From the NCBI GenBank assembly GCA_029256185.1, contig JAQSYI010000007.1, forward strand, positions 1-64,000: a DNA stretch of 64,000 nt, read 5' to 3'. Made by a program: the position numbers and the translations under genes. Below the pieces are notes generated by a model. The model saw only the letters and a program-made list of their open reading frames with translations. It had not been told where the DNA came from and made no database searches. The DNA is from Paenibacillaceae bacterium. Its GTDB lineage: Bacteria > Bacillota > Bacilli > Paenibacillales > NBRC-103111. This document shows, piece after piece, positions 1 to 8,713 of the stretch (positions are counted from its first letter, which is position 1; every line of letters starts with the position of its first letter).

Positions 1-817
<817 letters not shown>

Positions 818-830
818 TCCGGTTTGACAG

Positions 831-865
831 GCGGGTCCATGATCATTTGTGGATCCGCTTCTTTG
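831..865 (+). terminator. Intrinsic terminator of the collagen-like gene
   Basis: GCGGGTCCA (831-839) pairs with TGGATCCGC (850-858), with one G-U pair, and is followed by TTCTTTGTC. It sits 14 bases after the stop codon. Confidence 0.7.
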
Positions 866-870
866 TCTCG

Positions 871-930
871 AGAAATTCCCGCACCCGGTTCGTTGATATA
901 TTCCCCTACGGATACGAACTCCAGCTGCTG
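871..930 (-). pseudogene. Fragment of an AraC-type DNA-binding domain
   Basis: Read on the minus strand, this stretch encodes QLLEFVSVGEYINE, close to QLEFVSVGEYINE in the AraC domain of the sensor at 18679-21033. At nucleotide level a 39-base block (about 892-930) differs from the block near 18851-18889 at only two positions. An 11-base deletion relative to that copy breaks the frame just after the motif, and no start or longer ORF surrounds it. It is a leftover of an AraC-family gene, probably from recombination between homologous regulator genes. It lies just downstream of the intact response regulator but is not part of it. Confidence 0.7.
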
Positions 931-948
931 GCAGGCAAGGTGACTCTG

Positions 949-2529
949 TTACTCTGTAAAAGCCTTTGCCCCTCCAGTCTCCCGGTACGACTTGGGCGTC
1001 ATTCCCGTTGCATTCTTGAACAGTTTGGTAAAATGGCGGGGACTCTCATACCCTACCATCTGGCAGATGTCATGCACCCTGAGCGTCGGGTTGAGGAGCA
1101 GTTCCTTGGCCATGCCCATTCGAACCTCCGTAATATATTCAACGAAGTTCAAGCCGGATTTCTCCTTGAACAGTCTGCTTAAATAAATGGGATGCAGGTA
1201 AAAAATGCCCGACAGCGAATTAAGCGTAATATTCTCCGCATAATGCTCCTGAATATAACGCTTGATATTGGTAATGACGCTGCCCGATTCCGATTCATTC
1301 TCTCCCATCCCGCTTGTCAGCCGCGTCAACCAATCGTGCATCACTTTCTTAATGCCGGACAACTGCTGCGCGAGCAGCAGGCAGCGGATCAGTGACTGAA
1401 AGTCTGTATCGCCAACCTGCTTGGAGTCGCGGATGCTGTGCAAATGCTGATTAATTATCAGCGCAACCTGAATGCAGAACGCCTGTGCCTCAGCAGCGCT
1501 GAGCGATCCCCGTGCTGCCATTGCATCCAACGTACCGGAGATGTAGGCAGCCAGGCTTTCGCGCTGCTGCAGGGATGAAAGCCTGCGCAGCACATCCAGA
1601 CTGAATGCTTCATCCAATTGATCGTCGAGGAAGGGCCAAGCTTCGATCTGCCCATACATCACCGATTGTTGACCGCTGATAAACAGAAATTGCAGCGCCT
1701 TGCCCGCTTCCCGGTAGGCGTCGTGAATTTGCTCCAGCCCTGCATGGTAATCGCTCCCGCCGACTATCCCCTTCAGTTGAAGCTGCCGGAGTTGGGCCTG
1801 CAGCCCGTCGATGAACCGTTCGGCGGACGGTGGGGCACTATCCGGGAAAATAAGGAAAGAAAGCTCGTCCAATTCGTTGTTAAAAGGGAAGACGGCCCCG
1901 CTATAGGACTCGGAGGGGGGATTGGCTCCCTGCATCCAATACGACTTGAGCACCTCTACCGCTTCATGCGGCACGGATGATCCGGGAAGATGCAGCCGGA
2001 TGACGCAATACTCCCGGTTGGACAAATACGGCTCAAGCAGCGATGCCGCCTCGACGATACGGGCGTTCAATTGGCCGTTAGCCAAATTATTAAGTAAGAG
2101 ATTGATTTTCATCTGCTTGTATTCCCGCCGCTCGGATACTTCGATCCGTTCCAGCTCCAGCTTGGAGCGCAAGGAGGCAAGCAGCCGCTTCAACTCGCCA
2201 AAGTTCACTGGCTTGGTCAAAAACTCCGATGCTCCATGCCGAAGCGCCTGCCGCGCGTATTCAAATTCACCGTAGCCGCTTAGGACGATGGTAATGATGT
2301 CCGGGTATTCCTCCTGAATGGCTGCAAGGAGCTCAAGCCCATCCCGCACCGGCATGCGGATATCGGTGATAACCAGATCAATGGGACTCTTCTCCAGACA
2401 GACAAGCGCCTGATCGACGGAATGGGCGACATCGGCAACGTGATAGCCGTACGACTCCCAGTCCAAAAACTGGCGCAGGCCCTTGCATACAATTTCCTCG
2501 TCATCCACCAGCAGAACCTGATAGTACAT
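949..2529 (-). CDS. Two-component response regulator, receiver plus AraC-type HTH
   Basis: This 526-residue protein begins with a CheY-like receiver: acidic pair D9-D10, phospho-acceptor D56 in the motif DLVITDIRMP, and conserved K106 in LTKP. A long middle region of unassigned fold follows, then an AraC/XylS double helix-turn-helix in roughly the last 100 residues (ITLNSLSGIFYLHPIYLSRLF, then MVGYESPRHFTKLFKNATGMTP). This is the YesN class that pairs with YesM-type kinases, and the kinase gene lies immediately upstream. The start at 2529 (MYYQVLLVDD) has AGGAGGA eight bases upstream; an in-frame start 11 codons earlier lacks one. It likely controls the neighbouring sugar importer and enzymes. 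A hairpin with a T-run separates it from the kinase. Confidence 0.93.
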   Translation of the reverse strand: MYYQVLLVDDEEIVCKGLRQFLDWESYGYHVADVAHSVDQALVCLEKSPIDLVITDIRMPVRDGLELLAAIQEEYPDIITIVLSGYGEFEYARQALRHGASEFLTKPVNFGELKRLLASLRSKLELERIEVSERREYKQMKINLLLNNLANGQLNARIVEAASLLEPYLSNREYCVIRLHLPGSSVPHEAVEVLKSYWMQGANPPSESYSGAVFPFNNELDELSFLIFPDSAPPSAERFIDGLQAQLRQLQLKGIVGGSDYHAGLEQIHDAYREAGKALQFLFISGQQSVMYGQIEAWPFLDDQLDEAFSLDVLRRLSSLQQRESLAAYISGTLDAMAARGSLSAAEAQAFCIQVALIINQHLHSIRDSKQVGDTDFQSLIRCLLLAQQLSGIKKVMHDWLTRLTSGMGENESESGSVITNIKRYIQEHYAENITLNSLSGIFYLHPIYLSRLFKEKSGLNFVEYITEVRMGMAKELLLNPTLRVHDICQMVGYESPRHFTKLFKNATGMTPKSYRETGGAKAFTE

Positions 2530-2574
2530 TCGCGTTCTCCTCCTATGATGCTTCCTAACCATGCTGTCGCTTCA

Positions 2575-2598
2575 CGAAAAACGCCGCTTAAACGGCGG
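2575..2598 (-). terminator. Hairpin with T-run between kinase and regulator genes
   Basis: On the minus strand GCCGCCG-TTTAAG-CGGCG is followed by TTTTTT. It lies right after the kinase stop (2600) and before the regulator ribosome binding site. It may act as a partial terminator that lowers regulator transcription relative to the kinase. Confidence 0.65.
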
Positions 2599-2599
2599 C

Positions 2600-4477
2600 C
2601 TAACCCGGAAGCCTTACCGTAATCGCAGTCCCCTCCGCCGGAGAACTGCACACAGACAGGCCATAGCGTTCTCCATAGGTCAGCTTAAGCCGCCGGTTAA
2701 CATTGTCAAGCGCAATGCTTTGGGCCGGCTGCTCCTTGCCGTCCAATATGCGCTGGACGCTTAACAAGGTTCCGGCCTCCATTCCCTTGCCGTTATCCTC
2801 CACACAGATTACAGCCTCCTGTCCCTCCAGGGTGCCGGTGATCCGGATAACGGCCTGGGAGACACCTTCACCGAAGGCATGCAGAACCGCATTCTCCATG
2901 AGGGGCTGGAGCGTGAATTTGGGGAGGCGGTGCGCTTTGGGATCAAACTCCATATGGATAACCAGCGAGATTGGATTCCGGTGCCGGAAGTTTATTACGT
3001 CAATATATGTCCCGGCATGGTCCAGCTCGCTCTGAACCGTGACCATATCCTCTCCGGTCTTGATCGTCATGCGCATGAGCCGGCAGAAATCATCAATCAT
3101 TCTGCTGACGCTGCTTTCGCCGTTGGCTTCGTATAACGCCTCCCAGCGGATAATGTCCATCGTGTTGTAGAGAAAGTGCGGGTTGATTTGCATCTGAAGC
3201 GCGTTTAATTCGGCCTGAAACTTGCTTATTTCCAATGATTTTTGCTGAATCTCCGCAATATATATTTGATCGACCAGCTGCTTGGTATTCGCAGCCATCT
3301 CGACAAACTGCTCACCGAGTACAGTCAGCTCATCGTGGCCGGAGGGCACGTAGCTGACAGTAAAACGATTCTTGGTAAACAGTCTCATGGCTTTCATCAA
3401 CTTATGCATCGGCCGGGATATGCTGATTGTTGTCCAATAAAGGACCAGCAGTGAAACAATAATAAGGAGCGCGACCAGCGTCAGACACAGGTTGCGAATT
3501 TGATAGGCCTTGCTGAGCAGCTTGTCCCGATCCACAACATGCACGACCAACAGGTCCGTATAGGGCACCTCCTTGTAAACCAAGAAGACGTTGGCCTGAT
3601 CCAGCCGTCCGCTGTAGCTCCCCTCCCTGCCCCCGTCGAGCACCTGATGGATGCTTTGCAAATCGGACAATATAGGGGCCGACAGGTCGGAGTTGATGCC
3701 CATAATAACACCGGTCTGGCCGAATAGAAAGGTGTTGCCGCTTCCATAGAAGGCGTAGGAGCGGAGCGATTCCGTCAAATATCCGACCTGGAGATTGATT
3801 ACCAGCACGCCAAGAAACTGGCGCGTGTCGGTATTGTAGATAGCCTGGGTCATAGTTATGCTCTCGGTAATTCCGAATGCGGCGGTTGGGCTTTTATAGA
3901 AGACGTCGGTTACTCTGCTCGTATCGAACCAGACGGGATAGCCATGCTGGTCGATGGCCGCCTGGAAATATTCGCTGCTGCGGAATCGGTCCGGGTCGCG
4001 GATGAAGCCGCCTCTGCGGTTGCCGTATTCATCCTGCATCCAATATTGCTTGTCGGGAGTTACGACCTGTATGCTTATAATGTTCTCGTTATGAACGGCA
4101 ATCTCCAGCAGGCGCTGGCCGATCACCGCTTCGTTGCGGGCGTATTCTGCAGCTTGGGAATCGATTGAGGCGTTTTTTTCAATGCTCTCTATCACCTTGG
4201 CGTCCGTATAGAATAGAATCGCCAATCTTTCGATCAGGTTGAATTTGTCCTGGATTTGCACGTTTACATTCAAGACGAGCAGAGAAAGGAAGCTCTCCAT
4301 GTTCTTCTCAATCTCATTAACATATTTGCTGTAAGTGAACAGCGATATAAATATGGTGGGCACAAGCACAAGCAGCATAAACGCCGCGATGAGTCTTTGA
4401 AAGATTGTAATGTTCCGCAGTACCCGAATTACCATATTGGAGAAACGAACGAATAAATTGCGCAGCGGCTTGATCAT
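2600..4477 (-). CDS. Sensor histidine kinase, YesM type
   Basis: The protein has about 625 residues. An N-terminal membrane helix (about 20-42) is followed by a large extracytoplasmic sensor (about 45-310, dCache-like), a second membrane helix (LCLTLVALLIIVSLLVLYW), a HAMP-like segment and a His_kinase domain. The phospho-acceptor histidine is in QINPHFLYNT at about residue 434. The N-box is PLMENAVLHA and the G1 box EDNGKGM. The usual GIGL box is changed to SIALDNVNRRL. The ATG at 4477 has AGGTGA eight bases upstream; a GTG four codons earlier is possible. It lies downstream of a sugar-binding lipoprotein and upstream of its partner regulator, so it probably senses an extracellular saccharide, perhaps via that lipoprotein (inference). 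Confidence 0.92.
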   Translation of the reverse strand: MIKPLRNLFVRFSNMVIRVLRNITIFQRLIAAFMLLVLVPTIFISLFTYSKYVNEIEKNMESFLSLLVLNVNVQIQDKFNLIERLAILFYTDAKVIESIEKNASIDSQAAEYARNEAVIGQRLLEIAVHNENIISIQVVTPDKQYWMQDEYGNRRGGFIRDPDRFRSSEYFQAAIDQHGYPVWFDTSRVTDVFYKSPTAAFGITESITMTQAIYNTDTRQFLGVLVINLQVGYLTESLRSYAFYGSGNTFLFGQTGVIMGINSDLSAPILSDLQSIHQVLDGGREGSYSGRLDQANVFLVYKEVPYTDLLVVHVVDRDKLLSKAYQIRNLCLTLVALLIIVSLLVLYWTTISISRPMHKLMKAMRLFTKNRFTVSYVPSGHDELTVLGEQFVEMAANTKQLVDQIYIAEIQQKSLEISKFQAELNALQMQINPHFLYNTMDIIRWEALYEANGESSVSRMIDDFCRLMRMTIKTGEDMVTVQSELDHAGTYIDVINFRHRNPISLVIHMEFDPKAHRLPKFTLQPLMENAVLHAFGEGVSQAVIRITGTLEGQEAVICVEDNGKGMEAGTLLSVQRILDGKEQPAQSIALDNVNRRLKLTYGERYGLSVCSSPAEGTAITVRLPG

Positions 4478-4541
4478 CCTGCAGGTCACCTGCCGTCCAT
4501 CGTGTATATGGTAACTGTAGCATGATTTGAAAAAAGGGGAA

Positions 4542-4566
4542 AGAGAACTGCAGCAGACAGTTCTCT
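4542..4566. other. Perfect 9-bp hairpin upstream of the kinase gene
   Basis: AGAGAACTG (4542-4550) and CAGTTCTCT (4558-4566) form a perfect inverted repeat with a 7-base loop. On the minus strand a TTCCCCTTTTTTC tract follows, so it may be an intrinsic terminator or leader hairpin in the 5' region of the kinase gene. Confidence 0.5.
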
Positions 4567-4659
4567 TAATAAAAATTGTATTTCTTTCTTTACCACACGC
4601 CAGAATGTTTAAGTGTTTTACAGCGCGAAAGCGCGTAAGGTAACCATTCTGATTGGCGA

Positions 4660-4717
4660 TAAAAACTTCCGCTTAAACGCGGTCGCTCATCCTCGAAATA
4701 CTCCGATAGGAGTTTTT
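4660..4717 (-). terminator. Terminator hairpins after the binding-protein gene
   Basis: Two hairpins lie just downstream of the stop at 4719. ACTCC-GATA-GGAGT (4700-4713) has a T-rich tail on the plus strand. On the minus strand CCGC-GTTTAA-GCGG (4671-4684) is followed by AAGTTTTTATC. Together they probably reduce readthrough from the abundant binding-protein mRNA into the kinase. Confidence 0.6.
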
Positions 4718-4718
4718 C

Positions 4719-6107
4719 TCATTTTACCGCTTTACTATTGAAGTTGCTAAGGGCTTCTGCGGTGGCCAGGCTTTGTGCGGCTTCAAATTCCTTGGCCGGA
4801 TCCGCGTTGGGATCTGTCAGAAGCTTCTGCACCACCCGGTCCACATAAATGCCGAAATCGGCTTTACCGTAAAACTCAAGTCGTCCAATCGTATTCACCT
4901 GGTTCAACACCGCGGAATATTCCTCCGGATACTTGAAGTAACCGGCGTAATCGATATCTGTGCGAGGGGACACAACGGGATTGGTTGCCCCCTTGCTGGC
5001 TTTGTTCTCAGCGCTTTTGCCGAGCACATCCTTCGATTGATAGAACTTCAGATACTCCCAAGCCGCGTCCTTCTTTTCCTGTGTCGTTTTGGAGTTGATT
5101 ACCCATGCGCCGCCTGCGATAGCGGTTGCTCTGGAGCCTGAAGGACCGGCGGGAGGCAGCATCAAGCCCAGATCATCGGGCTTCATTCCCTTGGTAACCG
5201 CCATGGACACCCAGTCGCCGGCGAAGGGCATCATGCCGATTTTGCCTTGGGCGAATTTGTCAACCAGGTCCTGAAACTTCAATGTAAGGTCGGACTGCAT
5301 CACCTTGGCGGAACGCAATTTCTTGTAGAATTCGGCCGCCTGAATGACAGCAGGATCAGTGAAGGTCAGTTTGGCAGTTCCATCGGGATTCATTTGGGTC
5401 AGATCGCCGCCAGCCTGCCACACATAATATTGGAAGAACCATTCTGTCCATTCAGCGGCCAGCGTTGCATATCCGGCGACTTGGGCAGACGGATTATTGA
5501 TTTTCTTGGCGATCTCCAGCGCATCGTCCCAAGTGGCCGGCAGCTTCGTAATCCCGGCCTCGGCGAACAAGGACTTGTTGTAGCCGAACAGCATGGGGGC
5601 GATTGTGCCCGGCAGGCCTAGTATTTGGCCATCCTTTGTGAACATGTCGATATATTCCTTGGTATATTTGTCCCACTCCCCCCATTTCTCCACATAGGAA
5701 TTCAGGGGCTCGAGAATGCCTGCCTTCATATATTTATCCATCATGGTAAAGGACACGCCTACAAGATCAGGCGCATTGCCGGCAGCCACAGCCTGGTAAA
5801 ATTGGTTGCCCGGATCTCCCTCCTTCACAACCTTGTTCAGCTTGATGTGGGGATGAGTCTCCAGAAATTCCTTCTCCACTTGCTCGGTAAAATCGTCCTT
5901 CTCCCGGCCGTTATCCCAAAGGGTAAGCGTAACGTCTTTCTTGGCGGCAGATGAGGGGGAAGGCTTCGTGGTAGACCCGGCGCCGGGTGAGCTGCTCCCG
6001 GAGGGAGAATTGCCGGCACTGCTATTGCTATTGCCTGCGCACCCGCCGAGAGCGGTGGTCGCCAGCAGCAGCGCCAGCGACATGCTAATCATTCTTTTTT
6101 TTGACAT
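4719..6107 (-). CDS. ABC sugar transporter substrate-binding lipoprotein, family 1
   Basis: The 462-residue precursor has a lipoprotein signal peptide ending in the lipobox LGGC, a low-complexity Ser/Gly/Pro linker, and a mature type-1 extracellular solute-binding domain (VTLTLWDNGREKDDFTEQVEKE at its start, FAQGKIGMMPFAGDW in the middle). It would be lipid-anchored outside the membrane and hand oligosaccharides to a permease pair. The matching MalF/MalG-type permeases are divergently encoded at 6442-8708, across a shared 334-bp control region. The start has AGGAGGT eight bases upstream. The split of binding protein and permeases into opposite operons is unusual and lets binding protein and sensor kinase be co-expressed. 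Confidence 0.93.
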   Translation of the reverse strand: MSKKRMISMSLALLLATTALGGCAGNSNSSAGNSPSGSSSPGAGSTTKPSPSSAAKKDVTLTLWDNGREKDDFTEQVEKEFLETHPHIKLNKVVKEGDPGNQFYQAVAAGNAPDLVGVSFTMMDKYMKAGILEPLNSYVEKWGEWDKYTKEYIDMFTKDGQILGLPGTIAPMLFGYNKSLFAEAGITKLPATWDDALEIAKKINNPSAQVAGYATLAAEWTEWFFQYYVWQAGGDLTQMNPDGTAKLTFTDPAVIQAAEFYKKLRSAKVMQSDLTLKFQDLVDKFAQGKIGMMPFAGDWVSMAVTKGMKPDDLGLMLPPAGPSGSRATAIAGGAWVINSKTTQEKKDAAWEYLKFYQSKDVLGKSAENKASKGATNPVVSPRTDIDYAGYFKYPEEYSAVLNQVNTIGRLEFYGKADFGIYVDRVVQKLLTDPNADPAKEFEAAQSLATAEALSNFNSKAVK

Positions 6108-6249
6108 TTAACAGACCTCCTAGTTTGTATGGGCATCCATACCATGAGTGACTGCGGGGAAATGAGCCGTGCTGCCATAGCGCCGCAGCCTCTTAGCCGG
6201 TAAGGAATGATTTCATTATATCCGAATCATAACCGGCGCATGGGTTGCA

Positions 6250-6278
6250 ATATTAAGGGATAGAGGGCTCAAATTCAA
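6250..6278 (-). promoter_or_regulatory. Sigma-A-type promoter for the binding-protein gene
   Basis: On the minus strand TTGAAT (6278-6273) is separated by exactly 17 bases from TATA-like TAATAT (6255-6250). It lies about 140 bases upstream of the start at 6107. The -35 box is part of the inverted repeat described at 6271-6350. Confidence 0.7.
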
Positions 6279-6350
6279 CTATTGGAAGCGCTTACTGACC
6301 CCTTGCCGCTATTAGCAGATTCATGTAAGCGGTTTAAAAAAGTTGAATTT
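6271..6350. promoter_or_regulatory. Mirror-symmetric divergent operator with two cre-like sites
   Basis: AAATTCAACT (6271-6280) and AGTTGAATTT (6341-6350) are perfect 10-bp inverted repeats, each containing the TTGAAT -35 box of one divergent transcription unit. Just inside each arm is a cre-like site. TTGGAAGCGCTTACT (6282-6296) matches the CcpA consensus WTGNAANCGNWNNCW completely, and ATGTAAGCGGTTTAA (6323-6337) differs at one position. The plus-strand -10 would be the weaker CAAGAT, 17 bases after TTGAAT. Binding by CcpA or the local response regulator is inferred. Confidence 0.7.
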
Positions 6351-6441
6351 GCATCACCTGAATGTCAAGATTGGGCGGTTTATCCCTGCCTCCCAATTTG
6401 ATAATCTCGAATAAACAGAGATTTGCTATGGAGGTTGCCTA

Positions 6442-7344
6442 ATGAATCCAATACTGCACGCAGGGATGAATCACAAGGGCTATATCATTCGGAGGAGGCT
6501 CGGGCCCTGGCTGCTGCTTGCGCCGCCGATCCTGCTCACGGCCTGGCTTAAATACTACTTAATTATAAAAGCATTTTACATGTCCTTGTTCGATTACGAT
6601 CCCATCAACGCACCCGGGCCGTTCGTCGGCTTCGCCAACTATGCCCGGATGTTCTCGACCCAATATTATTGGGATGCCTGGAGCAATACCTTCGTTTTCC
6701 TGCTTCTTACCCTGCTCATGACATTTCTGATTCCGATTGTGCAGGCGCTGCTGCTTAACGAATTGATTCGGTGGCGCCATCTGTTCACCACCATCTACGT
6801 TATTCCGGCGCTTATCCCAACGGCCGTCAATATGATTATATGGAAATGGATCTGGCATCCGGATTACGGCGTAGCAAACCGCATTCTCGTGTTCTTCGGG
6901 GGACAGCCTCAAGCGTGGTTAAGCGATCCCGCATTCACCAAGTTCTGTATCGTCTTCCCGGGCGTGCTTGGCGGAGGCCTGTCCGTGCTGCTCTATCTAT
7001 CGGCGATCCAGGGTATTTCCAAGGATATTGTGGAATCGTCGCAGCTTGACGGGTGCACGGGCTGGAAGAGAATCCGTTATATGATTTTGCCCAATATTCG
7101 CTTCATCATATTCATTCAACTGGTCATGTCGGTTATCGCAACCATGCAATTATTGGACGCCCCGTACCTGTACGCTGCCGGAGGACCAAGCGGCGCTTCC
7201 ACCACGATGGGCATTTACATTTTCAACACATTCCAGCAGGATTTCAATTATGGGCGCGGGGCGTCGGCTTCCATCGTCATGCTCTTCGTCATTGCGGCTA
7301 TGTCCATCGCACAGATGATGCTTGACCGGTCGCAAAAGAACTAA
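6442..7344 (+). CDS. Carbohydrate ABC transporter permease, MalF-like
   Basis: This 300-residue integral membrane protein has about six predicted helices, starting with PWLLLAPPILLTAWL and ending with ASASIVMLFVIAAMSIAQMM. The cytoplasmic EAA loop that docks the ATPase is visible as SKDIVESSQLDGCTGWKRIR...LPNI, matching EAA-X3-G-X9-I-X-LP except that EAA reads ESS. GGAGG lies seven bases before the ATG at 6442. It is followed after 11 bases by its partner permease and forms the translocation pore with it. No ATPase gene lies nearby, so it probably uses a shared MsmX-type ATPase encoded elsewhere (known for many Bacillales CUT1 importers; inferred here). Confidence 0.94.
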   Translation: MNPILHAGMNHKGYIIRRRLGPWLLLAPPILLTAWLKYYLIIKAFYMSLFDYDPINAPGPFVGFANYARMFSTQYYWDAWSNTFVFLLLTLLMTFLIPIVQALLLNELIRWRHLFTTIYVIPALIPTAVNMIIWKWIWHPDYGVANRILVFFGGQPQAWLSDPAFTKFCIVFPGVLGGGLSVLLYLSAIQGISKDIVESSQLDGCTGWKRIRYMILPNIRFIIFIQLVMSVIATMQLLDAPYLYAAGGPSGASTTMGIYIFNTFQQDFNYGRGASASIVMLFVIAAMSIAQMMLDRSQKN

Positions 7345-7355
7345 GGGGGCGCAGC

Positions 7356-8708
7356 ATGAAGAGAAACCACGGCAAGTTAAAAATGACACCATCGGACCGT
7401 ATATTGAAAGCAGCCGCTTACATCTTCACGATATTGTTTGCCCTGCTGCTCCTGTATCCGCTTTTCTATACAACAAGCAATTCGGTCAAGGATCATGTCA
7501 AGATTTACGACATCCCCCCCAAGGTATTGCCGGAGAAGGCCAGAAGCTTGTCTATCGTAGTGGATTACACGAGCCTGGGGCCAGTCGATGACCAGACGCT
7601 GCTGGATGCCATTCAGCGGGACAGTATCGCGGCTATGTTCTCTACACTGGCGGAATTTCCGCGCGACTCCTTGTTCGAGGTCAAAACCTACGGGATTCGG
7701 GACGGCAAGACGGTCTTCTATTCCCGGGCGCACAAGATGAAGCTGGAGCTTCAGCGCGATTTCGGCATCTACAAGGGCTCTGTAATCAAGAAGGAGGTGC
7801 TGCTGTACGGCGACCGTTATGTGAGGGCCAGCGACGCCATCGGCTATGAGTTTGATCCGCAAGGCCTGGACCGAATGCCGGACCTGCAATCATCGGACAG
7901 CCAATACGATAGCCCCTTGAAGGCTCTCTTCTCGGATAAATACAAGCTGGAGGGCGGATTTGTCAGCAGCGGCGCGACGACCCGGAATGTGCTGCTTCTG
8001 GAAAGCTACCGGTATTATTTCCAGCTCCCATCCTATGTCTATTCCGGCAATGAGCTGATTGCCCGCTACAGCTTTCTGGCATTCGGCTTCAATACGCTGC
8101 TTGTCATCGGGTGGGCGATTGCAACACAGCTTGTGCTCTGCTCGTTGTCGGCCTTTGTCATCTCACGTCTTCTGGGACGCAGGGCCGGCAAGGCCGTGCT
8201 CATCTATTTCTTGGGAGCGATGATGATTCCGTTCGCCTCCATTATGCTGCCGCAGTTAATTATGTACAAGGAAATGGGCTTTTACAACAATTACGCGGCG
8301 CTGATGCTTCCGTTCTTGTATCCCTTCGGCTTCTTCGTCTATTTGTTCAAGGGCTTCTTCGACCAGATCCCGAACGACTACTTTGAGGCGGCCCGCATGG
8401 ACGGAGCCTCCAACGTGTACCTGTACACGAAAATCTGCCTGCCGCTCTCCAAGCCGATCATATCGCTGATCGCTCTGCAATCGTTTATCGGCAACTGGAA
8501 CGACTTCTTCTGGGCCTGGATGGTAACGGAGAAGCAGAACCTGTGGACGCTCAATGTCGCCTTGTATAATCTGTCCATCAACGGCAACACGAAGCAGAAC
8601 TTTATATTGGGCCTGTCGGTCCTTATGATTCTACCGATTATTTTCCTGACCATTATAAGCTCCAAGCAGCTGAAGCAGAGCTTCGCCGCTTCGGGCGTGA
8701 AAGGATGA
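7356..8708 (+). CDS. Carbohydrate ABC transporter permease, MalG-like, with large insert
   Basis: The protein has 450 residues against about 275-300 for typical MalG homologues. A first membrane helix (about 20-40) is followed by a hydrophilic insert of roughly 195 residues (about 45-240), then the usual five helices. The EAA loop is present as NDYFEAARMDGASNVYLYTKICLPLSKP. The insert lies where the first periplasmic-side loop would be, so it would face outside and could contact the binding protein, the substrate or the sensor kinase. It contains Asp- and Tyr-rich stretches and no domain I recognise. The start has AAGGGGG six bases upstream. The stop overlaps the start region of the next gene. 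Confidence 0.93.
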   Translation: MKRNHGKLKMTPSDRILKAAAYIFTILFALLLLYPLFYTTSNSVKDHVKIYDIPPKVLPEKARSLSIVVDYTSLGPVDDQTLLDAIQRDSIAAMFSTLAEFPRDSLFEVKTYGIRDGKTVFYSRAHKMKLELQRDFGIYKGSVIKKEVLLYGDRYVRASDAIGYEFDPQGLDRMPDLQSSDSQYDSPLKALFSDKYKLEGGFVSSGATTRNVLLLESYRYYFQLPSYVYSGNELIARYSFLAFGFNTLLVIGWAIATQLVLCSLSAFVISRLLGRRAGKAVLIYFLGAMMIPFASIMLPQLIMYKEMGFYNNYAALMLPFLYPFGFFVYLFKGFFDQIPNDYFEAARMDGASNVYLYTKICLPLSKPIISLIALQSFIGNWNDFFWAWMVTEKQNLWTLNVALYNLSINGNTKQNFILGLSVLMILPIIFLTIISSKQLKQSFAASGVKG

Positions 8709-8713
8709 AACCG

